Of a stretch of 57,017 nt of DNA, positions 9,711 to 19,611 are shown piece after piece; the stretch's first letter is position 1; each line of letters opens with the position of its first letter. Where the stretch lies: the NCBI GenBank assembly GCA_026418415.1, contig JAOABK010000012.1, forward strand, positions 1-57,017, in the 5' to 3' direction. Made by a program: the position numbers and the translations under genes. The stretch is from Pseudomonadota bacterium. Its GTDB lineage: Bacteria > CALINM01. The notes below the pieces were generated by a model, which saw nothing but the letters and a program-made list of their open reading frames with translations, had not been told where the DNA came from and ran no database searches.

Positions 9711-9754
9711 AAAAGTCAGTTTCTATCCTCTAAAAAAGAAAGGAAACTGACTTT
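9711..9754 (-). terminator. Hairpin at the end of the complex I operon
   Basis: A 12-bp perfect stem (AAAGTCAGTTTC 9712-9723, GAAACTGACTTT 9743-9754) has a 19-nt loop that contains the nuoN stop codon. In the minus direction it is followed by TTTTAT, a weak U-tract. It probably ends most nuo transcripts or separates them from the acs operon. Confidence 0.55.
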
Positions 9755-11178
9755 ATCGTTAAATCAAAGAGTTTTCCTGGTAGTACACCAATATTCAAAA
9801 CACCAATTGCTGAAATCAAGATCGCAACAACTTGCGGAGCTGAAATATTTATATTTGAAATAGGTTCTTCAGCATCCTTGAAATACATATAAACAAGTAC
9901 TCTCAAATAGTAATAAGCTGATATAGCAGAGTTTAATACACCAATAATGGCAAGAGAGACATAGCCAGACTGGATTGCTCCTGTAAAAATATAAAATTTG
10001 CCTGCAAAACCAGATGTGGGAGGTACTCCAGCCAAGGAAAACATAAAAATTACCATCATAAATCCAAGGAAAGGATGTTTAAAACCCTTTCCTGAAAGAT
10101 GGTTCAATTCGGTGCTATGAGTTTCTTTTTCAAAAAATGAAATTATTGCAAATGCTCCGATATTCATAAGAGCATAGGATATTAAATAGAAAATTACTGC
10201 TCCCAATCCAATTTGGTTTAGAGATGTAAAACCGACTAATAAATACCCAGCATGGGCAATACTTGAATAGGCTAACATTCTTTTAACACTTTTTTGCGCA
10301 AGGGCTGAAAGATTACCAAGTGTCATTGTAAAAACAGCTAAATATGCAATTATACCTGCATAATCAACAACTACCCCTCTTAATCCCAACAAATATACCC
10401 TGAAGAGCATCGAAAATGCTGCTGCTTTAACAGCAGTCGCCATAAAGGCTGTAACTGTCGTTGGAGCGCCTTCGTATACATCAGGAGTCCACATATGAAA
10501 TGGTACCGCTGCAATTTTGAAAACTATTCCTGAAAAAACAAGAGCTGATCCCATTAGCAACGGCAGGCTCTTACCATCCATAAAATATTTTGTGAAATGC
10601 TGGAGCATATAAGCAAAATTAGTTGTGCCAAAAGCACCATAAAGAAAGGCAACCCCAAGGAGAAAGATCGCTGTAGAAAAGGATCCTAAAAGAAAATATT
10701 TCATCGCTGATTCAATAGACCTTTCACTTTGTTTGAAAAGCCCCGCTAAAACATAAATTGATAGAGACATCATCTCAAGCCCTAAAAATAAAATAAGAAA
10801 ATCAAGAGCTGATACCATAAAGGACATACCTGCTATTGCAAATAAAATCAAAGCATAGTATTCACCAGTATGCTTTATCTTTCCTTCAATATAATTATCT
10901 GATAAAAGGCATACTAAAAATCCTGAGACAAAGAAAATAGCATTAAAAATACCCACAAGTTCATCAAACAATATAATGTTTGAAAAACCTAATTTTCTAC
11001 TACCAAAGAGATATATATTTACCATAAAGGCCAAGGCAATTCCTAAAGCAGATATCTGTCCCAAATAACCACTCTTGGAAACCTTGGTATAACCACCTAT
11101 CAACATTAATAAAAAACCAAAACAGATCAAAACCAGTTGAGGCGCTATACTCCAAAAGTTTATATTAAGCTCTCCCAT
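9730..11178 (-). CDS. nuoN: Complex I membrane subunit N (second cluster)
   Basis: 482 residues, almost wholly hydrophobic with about 14 membrane segments, of the antiporter-like NuoN/L/M family. The conserved lysine regions (for example TATAMKAAAF-like TAVKAAAFSML and KRMLAYSSIAHAGY) are present. It forms one proton channel of the membrane arm. It is the last gene of the second nuo cluster and begins one base after nuoM. It is distinct from the NuoN at 24082-25497 and of similar length. Confidence 0.95.
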   Translation of the reverse strand: MGELNINFWSIAPQLVLICFGFLLMLIGGYTKVSKSGYLGQISALGIALAFMVNIYLFGSRKLGFSNIILFDELVGIFNAIFFVSGFLVCLLSDNYIEGKIKHTGEYYALILFAIAGMSFMVSALDFLILFLGLEMMSLSIYVLAGLFKQSERSIESAMKYFLLGSFSTAIFLLGVAFLYGAFGTTNFAYMLQHFTKYFMDGKSLPLLMGSALVFSGIVFKIAAVPFHMWTPDVYEGAPTTVTAFMATAVKAAAFSMLFRVYLLGLRGVVVDYAGIIAYLAVFTMTLGNLSALAQKSVKRMLAYSSIAHAGYLLVGFTSLNQIGLGAVIFYLISYALMNIGAFAIISFFEKETHSTELNHLSGKGFKHPFLGFMMVIFMFSLAGVPPTSGFAGKFYIFTGAIQSGYVSLAIIGVLNSAISAYYYLRVLVYMYFKDAEEPISNINISAPQVVAILISAIGVLNIGVLPGKLFDLTIKSVSFLF

Positions 11179-12723
11179 TTATTTTCCCCCTTTGACCTGC
11201 TCATTTACTATATTTTTATTTTCAATGCTCATTGTTACATGTTTATTATACCTATTTAAAAACTCATTAACGGAAAGATGCATTTTCCTTAAAAAATAAT
11301 TTGGATATAATCCCATAACAAAAAACATAATTACAATAGGAACCATAGTCATAATTTCTCTTAAATTCAGATCCTTTATTTTCTTATTTTCTTCATGAAC
11401 AATGGGCCCATACATTACCCTTTGAAACATCCATAACATATATGCAGCAGAAAGAATAACACTGGTAACACCTAAAACAGCCCACAATGTATTAGCTTTA
11501 AATGCACCTGCAAAAATTAAAAACTCACCTATAAAACCATTCAATCCTGGTAGACCAATAGATGACAGTGTAACAACCATAAAAAATGCTGCAAACACTG
11601 GTATTTGCTTGGTTAATCCTCCAAAGTCAGCTATCAATCTTGTATGTCTTCTTTCATAGAGCATACCAATCATTATAAAGAGAGCACCTGTACTTAATCC
11701 ATGATTAAGCATCTGGTAAATACCACCCTCTATTCCCTCTCTATTAAGACTAAAAAGACCAAGCATTACTGCACCTAAATGACTAACAGATGAATAAGCA
11801 ACAAGCTTTTTTACGTCAGGTTGCATCATCGCAACAAGTGCACCATATATTATTCCTATAATAGAAAGGGCAACAAAAAAGGGTATAGATGCCTGTGTGG
11901 CATTTGGGAATAAACCCATAGCAAATCTTATAAATCCATAAGTTCCCATTTTCAACAAAACACCTGCAAGAATAACACTACCAGCGGTAGGTGCTTCCAC
12001 ATGAGCATCAGGCAACCATGTATGTAGTGGAAACATTGGAACTTTAATTGCAAAAGATAGTGCAAATGCAGCAAAGAGCCAGATCTGTACTTCATAGGGT
12101 GGTATATTTTCATAAAGCTTTAATAAGTTAAATGTGTAGTCTCCAGTCTTACTACCCACATAGAAGTAGAGAACTAAAATTGCAACAAGCATCAAAACAC
12201 TACCAAAAAGAGTATAAAGAACAAACTTTATCGCTGCGTATATCCTTCTTTGCCCACCCCAAACCCCTATAATAAAGTACATGGGGATTAGCATAAGCTC
12301 CCAGAAAACATAAAATAAAAACAAATCGAGCGCAACAAAGGCTCCAAGCATTCCTGTTTCAAGAACAAGCATACAGATTAAAAATTCTCTAACATTCTTA
12401 TGAATATAGGTCCAGGAACAAAGAATACATATTGGCACTAAAAAGGTTGTTAGAACAAATAGCAACAGTGAAATGCCATCTATCCCAACAAAATAACTTA
12501 TCCCTAATCTTTCTATCCATACATACATCTCGGTAAACTGAAATCCCGGTGTATTTTCATTAAAATAGAAAAGTACTGGTAATGATATGATAAAATCAAT
12601 TAGTGCTATTACAAATGCCACACCTTTTAATACCCGCTCGTTTTCCTTGTTTATCATGAAAAGAATCAAAACACCCAGTAATGGGAAAAATGTCACAATA
12701 CTTATAATTGGAATACCCTGCAT
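11179..12723 (-). CDS. nuoM: Complex I membrane subunit M (second cluster)
   Basis: 514 residues. Family motifs include the conserved Glu in FWELMLIPMYFIIG, PMFPLHTWLPDAHVEAPTAGS and KKLVAYSSVSHLG. It is a proton-pumping antiporter-like subunit between NuoL and NuoN. Its 3' end provides the GGGGG-rich ribosome-binding site for nuoN. Length is normal for the family. Confidence 0.95.
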   Translation of the reverse strand: MQGIPIISIVTFFPLLGVLILFMINKENERVLKGVAFVIALIDFIISLPVLFYFNENTPGFQFTEMYVWIERLGISYFVGIDGISLLLFVLTTFLVPICILCSWTYIHKNVREFLICMLVLETGMLGAFVALDLFLFYVFWELMLIPMYFIIGVWGGQRRIYAAIKFVLYTLFGSVLMLVAILVLYFYVGSKTGDYTFNLLKLYENIPPYEVQIWLFAAFALSFAIKVPMFPLHTWLPDAHVEAPTAGSVILAGVLLKMGTYGFIRFAMGLFPNATQASIPFFVALSIIGIIYGALVAMMQPDVKKLVAYSSVSHLGAVMLGLFSLNREGIEGGIYQMLNHGLSTGALFIMIGMLYERRHTRLIADFGGLTKQIPVFAAFFMVVTLSSIGLPGLNGFIGEFLIFAGAFKANTLWAVLGVTSVILSAAYMLWMFQRVMYGPIVHEENKKIKDLNLREIMTMVPIVIMFFVMGLYPNYFLRKMHLSVNEFLNRYNKHVTMSIENKNIVNEQVKGGK

Positions 12724-12735
12724 GTCATACCCCTC

Positions 12736-14652
12736 TTAAAAAATAAATATACTTATAATTAAAACAACTCCCAATAGTATACCAACCGCATAGTTTTGAG
12801 TAGAACCTGTTTGAATTTTTGCAAATATACCACCAAAATATTGGACAATTGCACCTACTCCATTTACTATGCCATCTATAACAAGCACATCAAATTTCTG
12901 CCATAGTAGCGTGCCCAATCCCTTACATCCCTTGACAAAAATAAACTCATAAATCTCATCAACATAGTACTTATTATAAAGCAAGGTATAAATACCCTTC
13001 ATTTTCTCTGCTAAGGAAACTGGCAATTGGGGATTCTTTATATAGAATGTATAGGCAATAAAAAAACCTACCACCGCTATTCCAACAGAAATCGCCATTA
13101 AACCATATTCAAGGGCATGAGAATAATGATGGGGTTGCGTAGTTCCAACCTTTTTAATAACAGGTTCAAGGAAATGATGGAAATGATTACTTCCACCTAA
13201 TGCTTCTGGAACTCCCACATATCCGCCAATTACTGAAAGCACAGCAAGAATCATTAATGGAATTATCATTGAATTAGGAGATTCATGGATATGGTGCTTT
13301 GTGTGCTCATCCATTCTTTCCTTCCCAAAGAAGGTTAGAAAAGTAAGCCTAAACATATAAAAAGACGTCATTCCAGCTGCAACAGTTCCAATCAACCAGA
13401 GTAACGGATGACCATGGGGGCTTGAAAAAGCCTGCCATAGAATTTCATCTTTACTAAAAAATCCTGATAGCCCTGGTGTTCCAGCAATTGCCAAAGTACC
13501 TATTAGGAATACAATAAAGGTTTTGGGTATATATTTTCTTAGTCCACCCATATTCATTATATCCTGTTCGCCACCCATAGCATGTATTACACTACCAGCA
13601 CCAAGAAAGAGTAAGGCTTTAAAAAAAGCATGGGTCATAAGATGGAAAATGCCAGCAGAATATGCAGCAACCCCGACACCTAAGAACATATAGCCCAACT
13701 GACTTATTGTTGAATAGGCAAGAACCTTTTTAATATCCCTTTGAACAAGCCCCATAGATGCAGCAAATATTGCTGTTAATGCGCCTATTGTTGCTACAAC
13801 TCCCAAACTAAAAGGTGCAAGGGAATATAAAACATTACATCTTGCAATCATATATACACCTGCGGTAACCATTGTAGCTGCATGGATTAATGCAGATACA
13901 GGTGTTGGACCCGCCATAGCATCTGGTAACCATACATAAAGTGGTATTTGAGCAGATTTTCCCGTAGCACCAACAAATAATAAAAGTGTTATAGCGGTAG
14001 CAAGAGTACCCCCATAGGGTAATAGAGTTGTTGCTTTGTCAAAGACCTCTAAATATCTTAAACTACCAAAAGTAACAATTATTAGAAAAATTCCAAGAAT
14101 AAAGCCAAAATCACCAACTCTGTTAACTACAAAAGCTTTTTTACCAGCATCTGCATTAGCATGGTCATCATACCAGAAGCCAATTAACAAATAGGAACAT
14201 AAACCAACACCTTCCCAACCAACAAACATCATAAGGAAATTATTTCCCATTACAAGTAGTAGCATTGCAAAAACAAAGAGGTTTAAATATGTAAAAAACC
14301 TCCAGTATGATTCATCTTCATGCATATAACCAGTTGAATAAATATGTATTAAAAAGCCAACGCCAGTTACAACAAGAAGCATTACTGCACTAAGTGGGTC
14401 AAGCAGAAAACCAACATCTACAGAAATACCCCCTGAATATATCCAGGAATACAGTATTACTTCTACAACCCTCTGATCAGGTGGTAAAGATAATAATTGG
14501 AAAAAAGCTTTCAAGGATAAAACAAAAGACACACCTATTGCAGTAATTGCAATATCATGTACAACCCTTTTAGAAAACTTATATCCCAGAAGCCCATTTA
14601 TTAGAGCACCTAAGGCTGGAAAAAGAGGAATACAAATTAAATAGTTAAACAT
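12736..14652 (-). CDS. nuoL: Complex I membrane subunit L (second cluster)
   Basis: 638 residues, with the antiporter core followed by the long lateral-helix extension typical of NuoL. Motifs seen are WEGVGLCSYLLIGFWY, PLYVWLPDAMAGPTPVSALIHAATMVTAG and KKVLAYSTISQLGYM. It caps the membrane arm distally. A short histidine-rich stretch (DEHTKHHIHESP) lies in the loop before the C-terminal helices. Confidence 0.95.
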   Translation of the reverse strand: MFNYLICIPLFPALGALINGLLGYKFSKRVVHDIAITAIGVSFVLSLKAFFQLLSLPPDQRVVEVILYSWIYSGGISVDVGFLLDPLSAVMLLVVTGVGFLIHIYSTGYMHEDESYWRFFTYLNLFVFAMLLLVMGNNFLMMFVGWEGVGLCSYLLIGFWYDDHANADAGKKAFVVNRVGDFGFILGIFLIIVTFGSLRYLEVFDKATTLLPYGGTLATAITLLLFVGATGKSAQIPLYVWLPDAMAGPTPVSALIHAATMVTAGVYMIARCNVLYSLAPFSLGVVATIGALTAIFAASMGLVQRDIKKVLAYSTISQLGYMFLGVGVAAYSAGIFHLMTHAFFKALLFLGAGSVIHAMGGEQDIMNMGGLRKYIPKTFIVFLIGTLAIAGTPGLSGFFSKDEILWQAFSSPHGHPLLWLIGTVAAGMTSFYMFRLTFLTFFGKERMDEHTKHHIHESPNSMIIPLMILAVLSVIGGYVGVPEALGGSNHFHHFLEPVIKKVGTTQPHHYSHALEYGLMAISVGIAVVGFFIAYTFYIKNPQLPVSLAEKMKGIYTLLYNKYYVDEIYEFIFVKGCKGLGTLLWQKFDVLVIDGIVNGVGAIVQYFGGIFAKIQTGSTQNYAVGILLGVVLIISIFIF

Positions 14653-14662
14653 ACGCTCACCC

Positions 14663-14980
14663 TTACCCCTTTAAAATATTTAATTTATCCATGTCTACTG
14701 TGCCTTTTAATCTAAAGAGCATAATAATGATCGCAAGCCCAATAGATACTTCCGCTGCTGCAACAGCCATAATGAAAAATACATACATTAAACCTAAGCT
14801 CGTTTTTAAAAAATGGGAGTAGGCAACGAAAAGCAAATTTACAGAATTTAGCATCAATTCAATGGACATAAAACAAATCAAAAGATTTCTGCGAATTATA
14901 AAACCAAGAACACCTATACAGAATAAAATACAGCTCAAAATTACATAGTAATTTATCGTTATTTCCATTTCTCCCCCCAT
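14663..14980 (-). CDS. nuoK: Complex I membrane subunit K (second cluster)
   Basis: 105 residues, three membrane helices. The conserved glutamates of the E-channel are visible in LLICFMSIELMLNSVNL and MAVAAAEVSIGLAI. The start overlaps the nuoJ stop (TAATG). A second ATG four codons in is preceded by a G-rich stretch and could be the true start. Confidence 0.93.
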   Translation of the reverse strand: MGGEMEITINYYVILSCILFCIGVLGFIIRRNLLICFMSIELMLNSVNLLFVAYSHFLKTSLGLMYVFFIMAVAAAEVSIGLAIIIMLFRLKGTVDMDKLNILKG

Positions 14981-15492
14981 TACTCCTTTTTCTTTCCTAA
15001 GACAACAGCACCGATTATACCCACTATAAGCACTATAGATACTACTTCAAAGGGAAGCAGATAATCACTAAAAAGAGCGTGTCCTATTATTTTTGTATTA
15101 TCCAATCCTTTTGTATCTATAAAAAATCTCTCAATTCCTGGAACATTTGCAGTAACATTGAAACCTGCAACCACCAACTGTAAGAAAAAAAGCCCAGTTA
15201 GGATTGCACCAGCAATTCTGCCTGAAGTTGCTTCAATCTTATATTTTTTTACCTCTCCCAAATTTAATAACATTATTACAAAAACAAATAGTACCATTAT
15301 TGCACCTGCATAGACAATTAACTGGATAACAGCGATAAATTCTGCATTAAGTAGTAAATAGTTCACAGCAAGGGCAACCATAACTACAATAAGTGACACT
15401 GCACTATAAACTGGGTTTTTTTGCAAAACCGTTGATAAGGCAGCAATTACAGCAACTATACCAACTATGATTGTAATATAACTCGTAATCAT
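14980..15492 (-). CDS. nuoJ: Complex I membrane subunit J (second cluster)
   Basis: 170 residues with five predicted membrane helices. The conserved FIAVIQLIVYAGAIMVLFVFVIML region around the pi-bulge helix is clear, followed by the C-terminal helix EVVSIVLIVGIIGAVVLGKK. The start overlaps the nuoI stop by 4 bp (ATGA). It is part of the proton translocation path near the quinone site. Confidence 0.94.
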   Translation of the reverse strand: MITSYITIIVGIVAVIAALSTVLQKNPVYSAVSLIVVMVALAVNYLLLNAEFIAVIQLIVYAGAIMVLFVFVIMLLNLGEVKKYKIEATSGRIAGAILTGLFFLQLVVAGFNVTANVPGIERFFIDTKGLDNTKIIGHALFSDYLLPFEVVSIVLIVGIIGAVVLGKKKE

Positions 15493-15905
15493 ATCTTTAC
15501 CTCATCCCCTCTTTTTAACAGGGTATCCCTGTCAAGTATAAGTTCTTCTTTCTTATAAGCTGCGTTTTCATATTGAGGTGTAAGAACTATTGCATTTACT
15601 GGACAAACTTCCTGGCATAGTCCACAGAAAATACATCTCCATCCGTCAAGTATATAAGTTTTAGGATACCTCATTCCATCTTCCAATTCGCCTATTTCTA
15701 TTTTTATGGCCTTAGCTGGACAAATTGCCTCGCAAAGACCACAGGCAACACATTTAATACTCCCATCTGGCTTTCTACCTATAATATGAAGCCCCCTATA
15801 CCTTGGAAAGGATCCAACTTTTTCTTCAGGGTAGTGAACTGTTATAGGTTTACTAAAAAAATACTTTAAGGTTATCCAAAGACCTTTAACTAACGGCTTA
15901 ATCAT
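15489..15905 (-). CDS. nuoI: Complex I subunit I, two [4Fe-4S] clusters (second cluster)
   Basis: About 138 residues. Two ferredoxin motifs, CVACGLCEAICP and CIFCGLCQEVCP, bind clusters N6a and N6b and carry electrons toward NuoB. I start at the ATG that follows GGTGGG. An in-frame GTG at 15917 has no ribosome-binding site but would add four residues. It lies between nuoH and nuoJ as usual. Confidence 0.93.
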   Translation of the reverse strand: MIKPLVKGLWITLKYFFSKPITVHYPEEKVGSFPRYRGLHIIGRKPDGSIKCVACGLCEAICPAKAIKIEIGELEDGMRYPKTYILDGWRCIFCGLCQEVCPVNAIVLTPQYENAAYKKEELILDRDTLLKRGDEVKI

Positions 15906-15917
15906 AGTTTCACCCAC

Positions 15918-16916
15918 CTAATTTAATAACATCATAACCAAACCGGTTACAAAAATATTTGCAAGTGCTATTGGTACCATAACTTTCCAACCCAATTTCA
16001 TAAGCTGATCGAACCGAACCCTTGGATAGGTTGCTCTAACCCAGATAAAGAAAAATATTAGAATAAATACCTTTATCATAAACCATACAAGGGGTGGTAA
16101 AAAGGGGCCATGCCAACCACCAAGAAATAGCGTTGTAGCTAAACTTGCTACTGTAATCATATTTGCATATTCTGCCATGAAGAACATTGCAAATTTCATG
16201 CTACTATAATCTGCATGGAATCCTGCAACAAGCTCTGATTCTGCTTCTGGCATATCAAAGGGGGTTCTATTTAGTTCTGCAATTCCACATATAAGATACA
16301 TAATAAATGCAACTGGTTGGTATACTACATTCCATACATTTTTTTGAGCATTAACAATTTCTACAAGATTAAGCGAACCAGATATCATTATTACACCAAT
16401 AACTGATAAAGTAAGGGCAAGCTCATAGCTTATCATTTGTGCTGAACCACGTAATGCACCCATAAGAGCATACTTATTATTTGCAGACCAACCGCCAAAA
16501 ACTACACCATAAGATCCAAGTCCAGCTAAAGCAAATATATACAATATCCCAACATTTAACTCTGCAATTCTCATTGGCTCAGGATTTTTTAGTAAACCAA
16601 AAAAAGTTGTATAATCTCCAAAGGGAATAACAGCAAAGGTCATAAGGGCCGGAATTATACTAAGTGTTGGAGCAAGAATAAACAAAAACTTATTTGCATT
16701 CCTTGGAATTATATCTTCTTTAAAGAAAAGTTTTATACCATCTGCTATGGGTTGAAGTAATCCATGCCATCCCGCATACATAGGCCCTACTCTTATCTGT
16801 ATATGACCTATTACCTTTCTCTCAATCCATGTAAGATAGGCAACACAAAGCATAACACAAGCAAAAACTACAACAACCTTAACAAAGGTAAATATAACAA
16901 GTGACCAATCAATCAT
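15918..16916 (-). CDS. nuoH: Complex I membrane subunit H (second cluster)
   Basis: 332 residues, eight or more membrane helices. Signature stretches are [41 protein letters not shown] and VRATYPRVRFDQLMKLGWK. It forms the quinone-access chamber. The start overlaps the stop of the formate dehydrogenase gene by 4 bp (ATGA), so translation of the two is coupled and the FDH belongs to this operon. Confidence 0.95.
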   Translation of the reverse strand: MIDWSLVIFTFVKVVVVFACVMLCVAYLTWIERKVIGHIQIRVGPMYAGWHGLLQPIADGIKLFFKEDIIPRNANKFLFILAPTLSIIPALMTFAVIPFGDYTTFFGLLKNPEPMRIAELNVGILYIFALAGLGSYGVVFGGWSANNKYALMGALRGSAQMISYELALTLSVIGVIMISGSLNLVEIVNAQKNVWNVVYQPVAFIMYLICGIAELNRTPFDMPEAESELVAGFHADYSSMKFAMFFMAEYANMITVASLATTLFLGGWHGPFLPPLVWFMIKVFILIFFFIWVRATYPRVRFDQLMKLGWKVMVPIALANIFVTGLVMMLLN

Positions 16917-19597
16917 ACTGTTGTCCCCTTAACATGCTTTTTTATTCTAACAGCAGACACTTTTAATTCGGGTATTTTAGACACAGGATCAAGAATTGTA
17001 TTTGTTAGCTTATTTACCGCTGCTTCTGAAAAATGGAAATGCTTAAATACAACACCTTTTGGTACTCTATCTGAAAACTTTGCTTTAACAATTACATGAC
17101 CTCTTCTGCTCTCCACGACAACCCATTCTCCATCTCCAATACCTAAATTATTCGCATCTTCTGGATTAATTTCAACCATGCTTTCTTGACAATAATAATT
17201 AAGTACTCTCGCCTTTCTTGTCATTGTCGACGAGTGGTAATGATAATAATTTCTACCAGTGGTTAGAACAAAGGGATATTCATTATCTGCAGACTCTGCA
17301 GGTGGTCTATATTCAACAGGAACTATAAGCCCTTTACCTCTTGCAATTTTACCTACATGTAAAATTGGTGTACCAGGATGATTTTCATCTGGGCAAGGCC
17401 ATTGAATGCCTTTCAAGCCCAATCTCTTATAAGTAATACCAGCATATTGGGGAGTAACCTTTCTAATTTCTTCAAAAATCTCTTCAGCATTTTTGTAATT
17501 CATTGGATAACCCATTTTTGTAGAAAGTTCACTGATAATTTTCCAGTCCTGCTTTGCTTCACCTGGCTCATTAACAGCTTTCCTAACAAGTTGTACCCTT
17601 CTTTCCGTATTTACAAATGTCCCATCTTTTTCTGCAAAAGATGCCGACGGTAAAACCACATGAGCCAATTTTGCAGTTTCTGTAAGAAAAATATCCTGTA
17701 CTATGAGCAATTCCAGATTTTTCAATGCCTCTTCTACATGGGTTATATCTGGATCGGTAACCATGGGATTTTCACCCATTATATACATTGCTTTTAATTT
17801 TCCCTCATATGCAGCATTAGTCATCTCAACGATCGTAAGACCTGGTTTGTCTGAAAGTTCTACATTCCAGAATGCTTCAAATTTAGCTTTATTTTCAGGA
17901 AGATGCACTTTCTGATAACCAGGATATACATCTGGTAGCCCTCCCATATCACAGGCTCCCTGAACATTGTTCTGCCCTCTCAATGGATTAACTCCAGATC
18001 CAGGTTTACCAATATGACCACATAACAATGCAAGATTCGATATAGCTTTTACATTATCAGTGCCTTTCGAATGTTGGGTAATTCCCATGCAATAAAGAAT
18101 TGCTGCATTTTTTGCCTTTGCATATATTCTTGCTACTTCTCTAAGCTTATCTGCTGGTATTCCACAAATTTGTTCAACATATTCCGGGGTATATTTATCA
18201 ATAATCTTCTTTAACTCCTCAAATCCCTCTGTCTGTTCTTCTACAAACTTTTTGTTATATAAACCTTCTGAAATAATCACATTTGCCATTCCATTCAGCC
18301 ATGCAACATCATGCCCCGGTTTTGGTGAAAGCCACATTATTGCTTCTTCTGTAAGATCTATCTTTCTTGGATCAACAACAATTAGTTTTACTCCTTTATA
18401 ACGAGACAAATGTCTCAACCACATTCCAATAACAGGATGGGTCTCTGTTGTGTTGCTTCCAGTAACAATGATAACCTCAGCTTCTTTTAAATCTTCTACT
18501 GAGTTTGTCATTGCGCCTGAGCCCAATGTAGTAGCCAGACCGGCTACAGTAGAGCTGTGTCAGAGCCGGGCACAGTGGTCTACATTATTTGTTCCTATTA
18601 CTGCTCTTATGAATTTTTGAAAGAGATAGTTATCTTCATTTGTACATCTTGCTGATGCAAGACCTGCAATGCTATCAGAACCATATTTGTTTTTTATCTC
18701 AGTAAGTTTTGAAGCAACAAAAGATAAAGCTTCATCCCAAGTTGTCTCGACAAGCTCATTGCCCTTTCTAATTAAAGGTTTTGTTAATCTTTCTGGACTG
18801 TTTACAAACTCATAACCAAACCTTCCTTTAGCACATAAAACACCTTTATTCATTCCCGCATTTACATCTGTTGTTACCTTAATTATCTTATTGTCTAAAA
18901 CATTTAATTCTAAGCTACATCCTACACCACAATAGGCACATACTGTAGGAACTCTTTTTATCTGCCATATCCTTCCTTTAGTTGGACTCACCGTTTCAGT
19001 TAATGCACCAACAGGACATGCAGATAAGCATTCTCCACAAGCAATACACCGGTCTGGATTAACTGGTTCTACCCTTGCATCAAAACCATTTCCCACAATA
19101 TCAAGTACATTTCTTCCCACCACTTCTCTGCATGTTCTAATACACCTGCTACACATAACACATCTATTAGGATGGTATTTTATAGCGGGTGTAGAATATT
19201 CTTTATATTCTTTTAGTGGAGCCTTTATTGTATAAGGCTGAACGTCCACATTATATTCATAAACGAGATCCTGTAATAAACATTCCCCTCCTTTATCACA
19301 TATAGGACAATCAAGGGGATGATTAATTAAAAGAAATCTTAGTATATCTTTACGCATGTTTCTAATTTTTTCAGTGTTAGTCCTAATCACCATACCATCA
19401 ACAGCAGGGGTATTACATGCAGTGACAGGATTTTCATATCCCTCAACTTCAACAACACACATCCTACAAGATCCAATGGGAAGCAATTTTTCCATAAAAC
19501 AGAGAGTAGGTATATGAATACCCTCTTTCTTTGCTATTTCAAGAATTGTCAACCCATGATCGGCAGTTATGTTTTTACCATCTATAACTATTTGCAT
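16913..19597 (-). CDS. fdhA: Selenocysteine formate dehydrogenase alpha subunit with NuoG-like N-terminus
   Basis: One 894-residue reading frame interrupted only by UGA at 18560-18562 (residue 346). Across it the frame reads CARLUHSSTVAGLATTLGSG, the classic active-site context of selenocysteine formate dehydrogenases; the same frame continues to 16913. Domains: [2Fe-2S] (C33, C44, C47, C61); His-Cys3 cluster (H93, C97, C100, C106); two ferredoxin clusters (C146-C156 and C184-C194); Mo/W bis-MGD domain opened by CAYCGVGC (C220, C223, C227, C255). It oxidises formate or reduces CO2. It takes the NuoG slot in a nuo operon, downstream of the SfrB-like gene and overlapping nuoH. Without UGA readthrough it would look like a truncated NuoG plus a headless oxidoreductase. 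Confidence 0.95.
18531..18547 (-). promoter_or_regulatory. Bacterial SECIS element
   Basis: In the mRNA sense, 12 nt after the UGA, there is a perfect hairpin: stem GUAGCC/GGCUAC with loop GGUCU. The GGUCU apical loop is the SelB-binding loop known from the E. coli fdhF SECIS, and the distance from the UGA is similar. This marks the UGA as selenocysteine rather than stop. Confidence 0.95.
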
Positions 19598-19611
19598 ACC
19601 CTTCTCTCTCC

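Noticed and set aside
18527-18562. Stop codon making nuoG/fdhA look like a pseudogene or sequencing error
   Set aside because: The codon is UGA, the frame continues with perfect family sequence, the residue aligns with the Sec position, and a GGUCU-loop SECIS follows.
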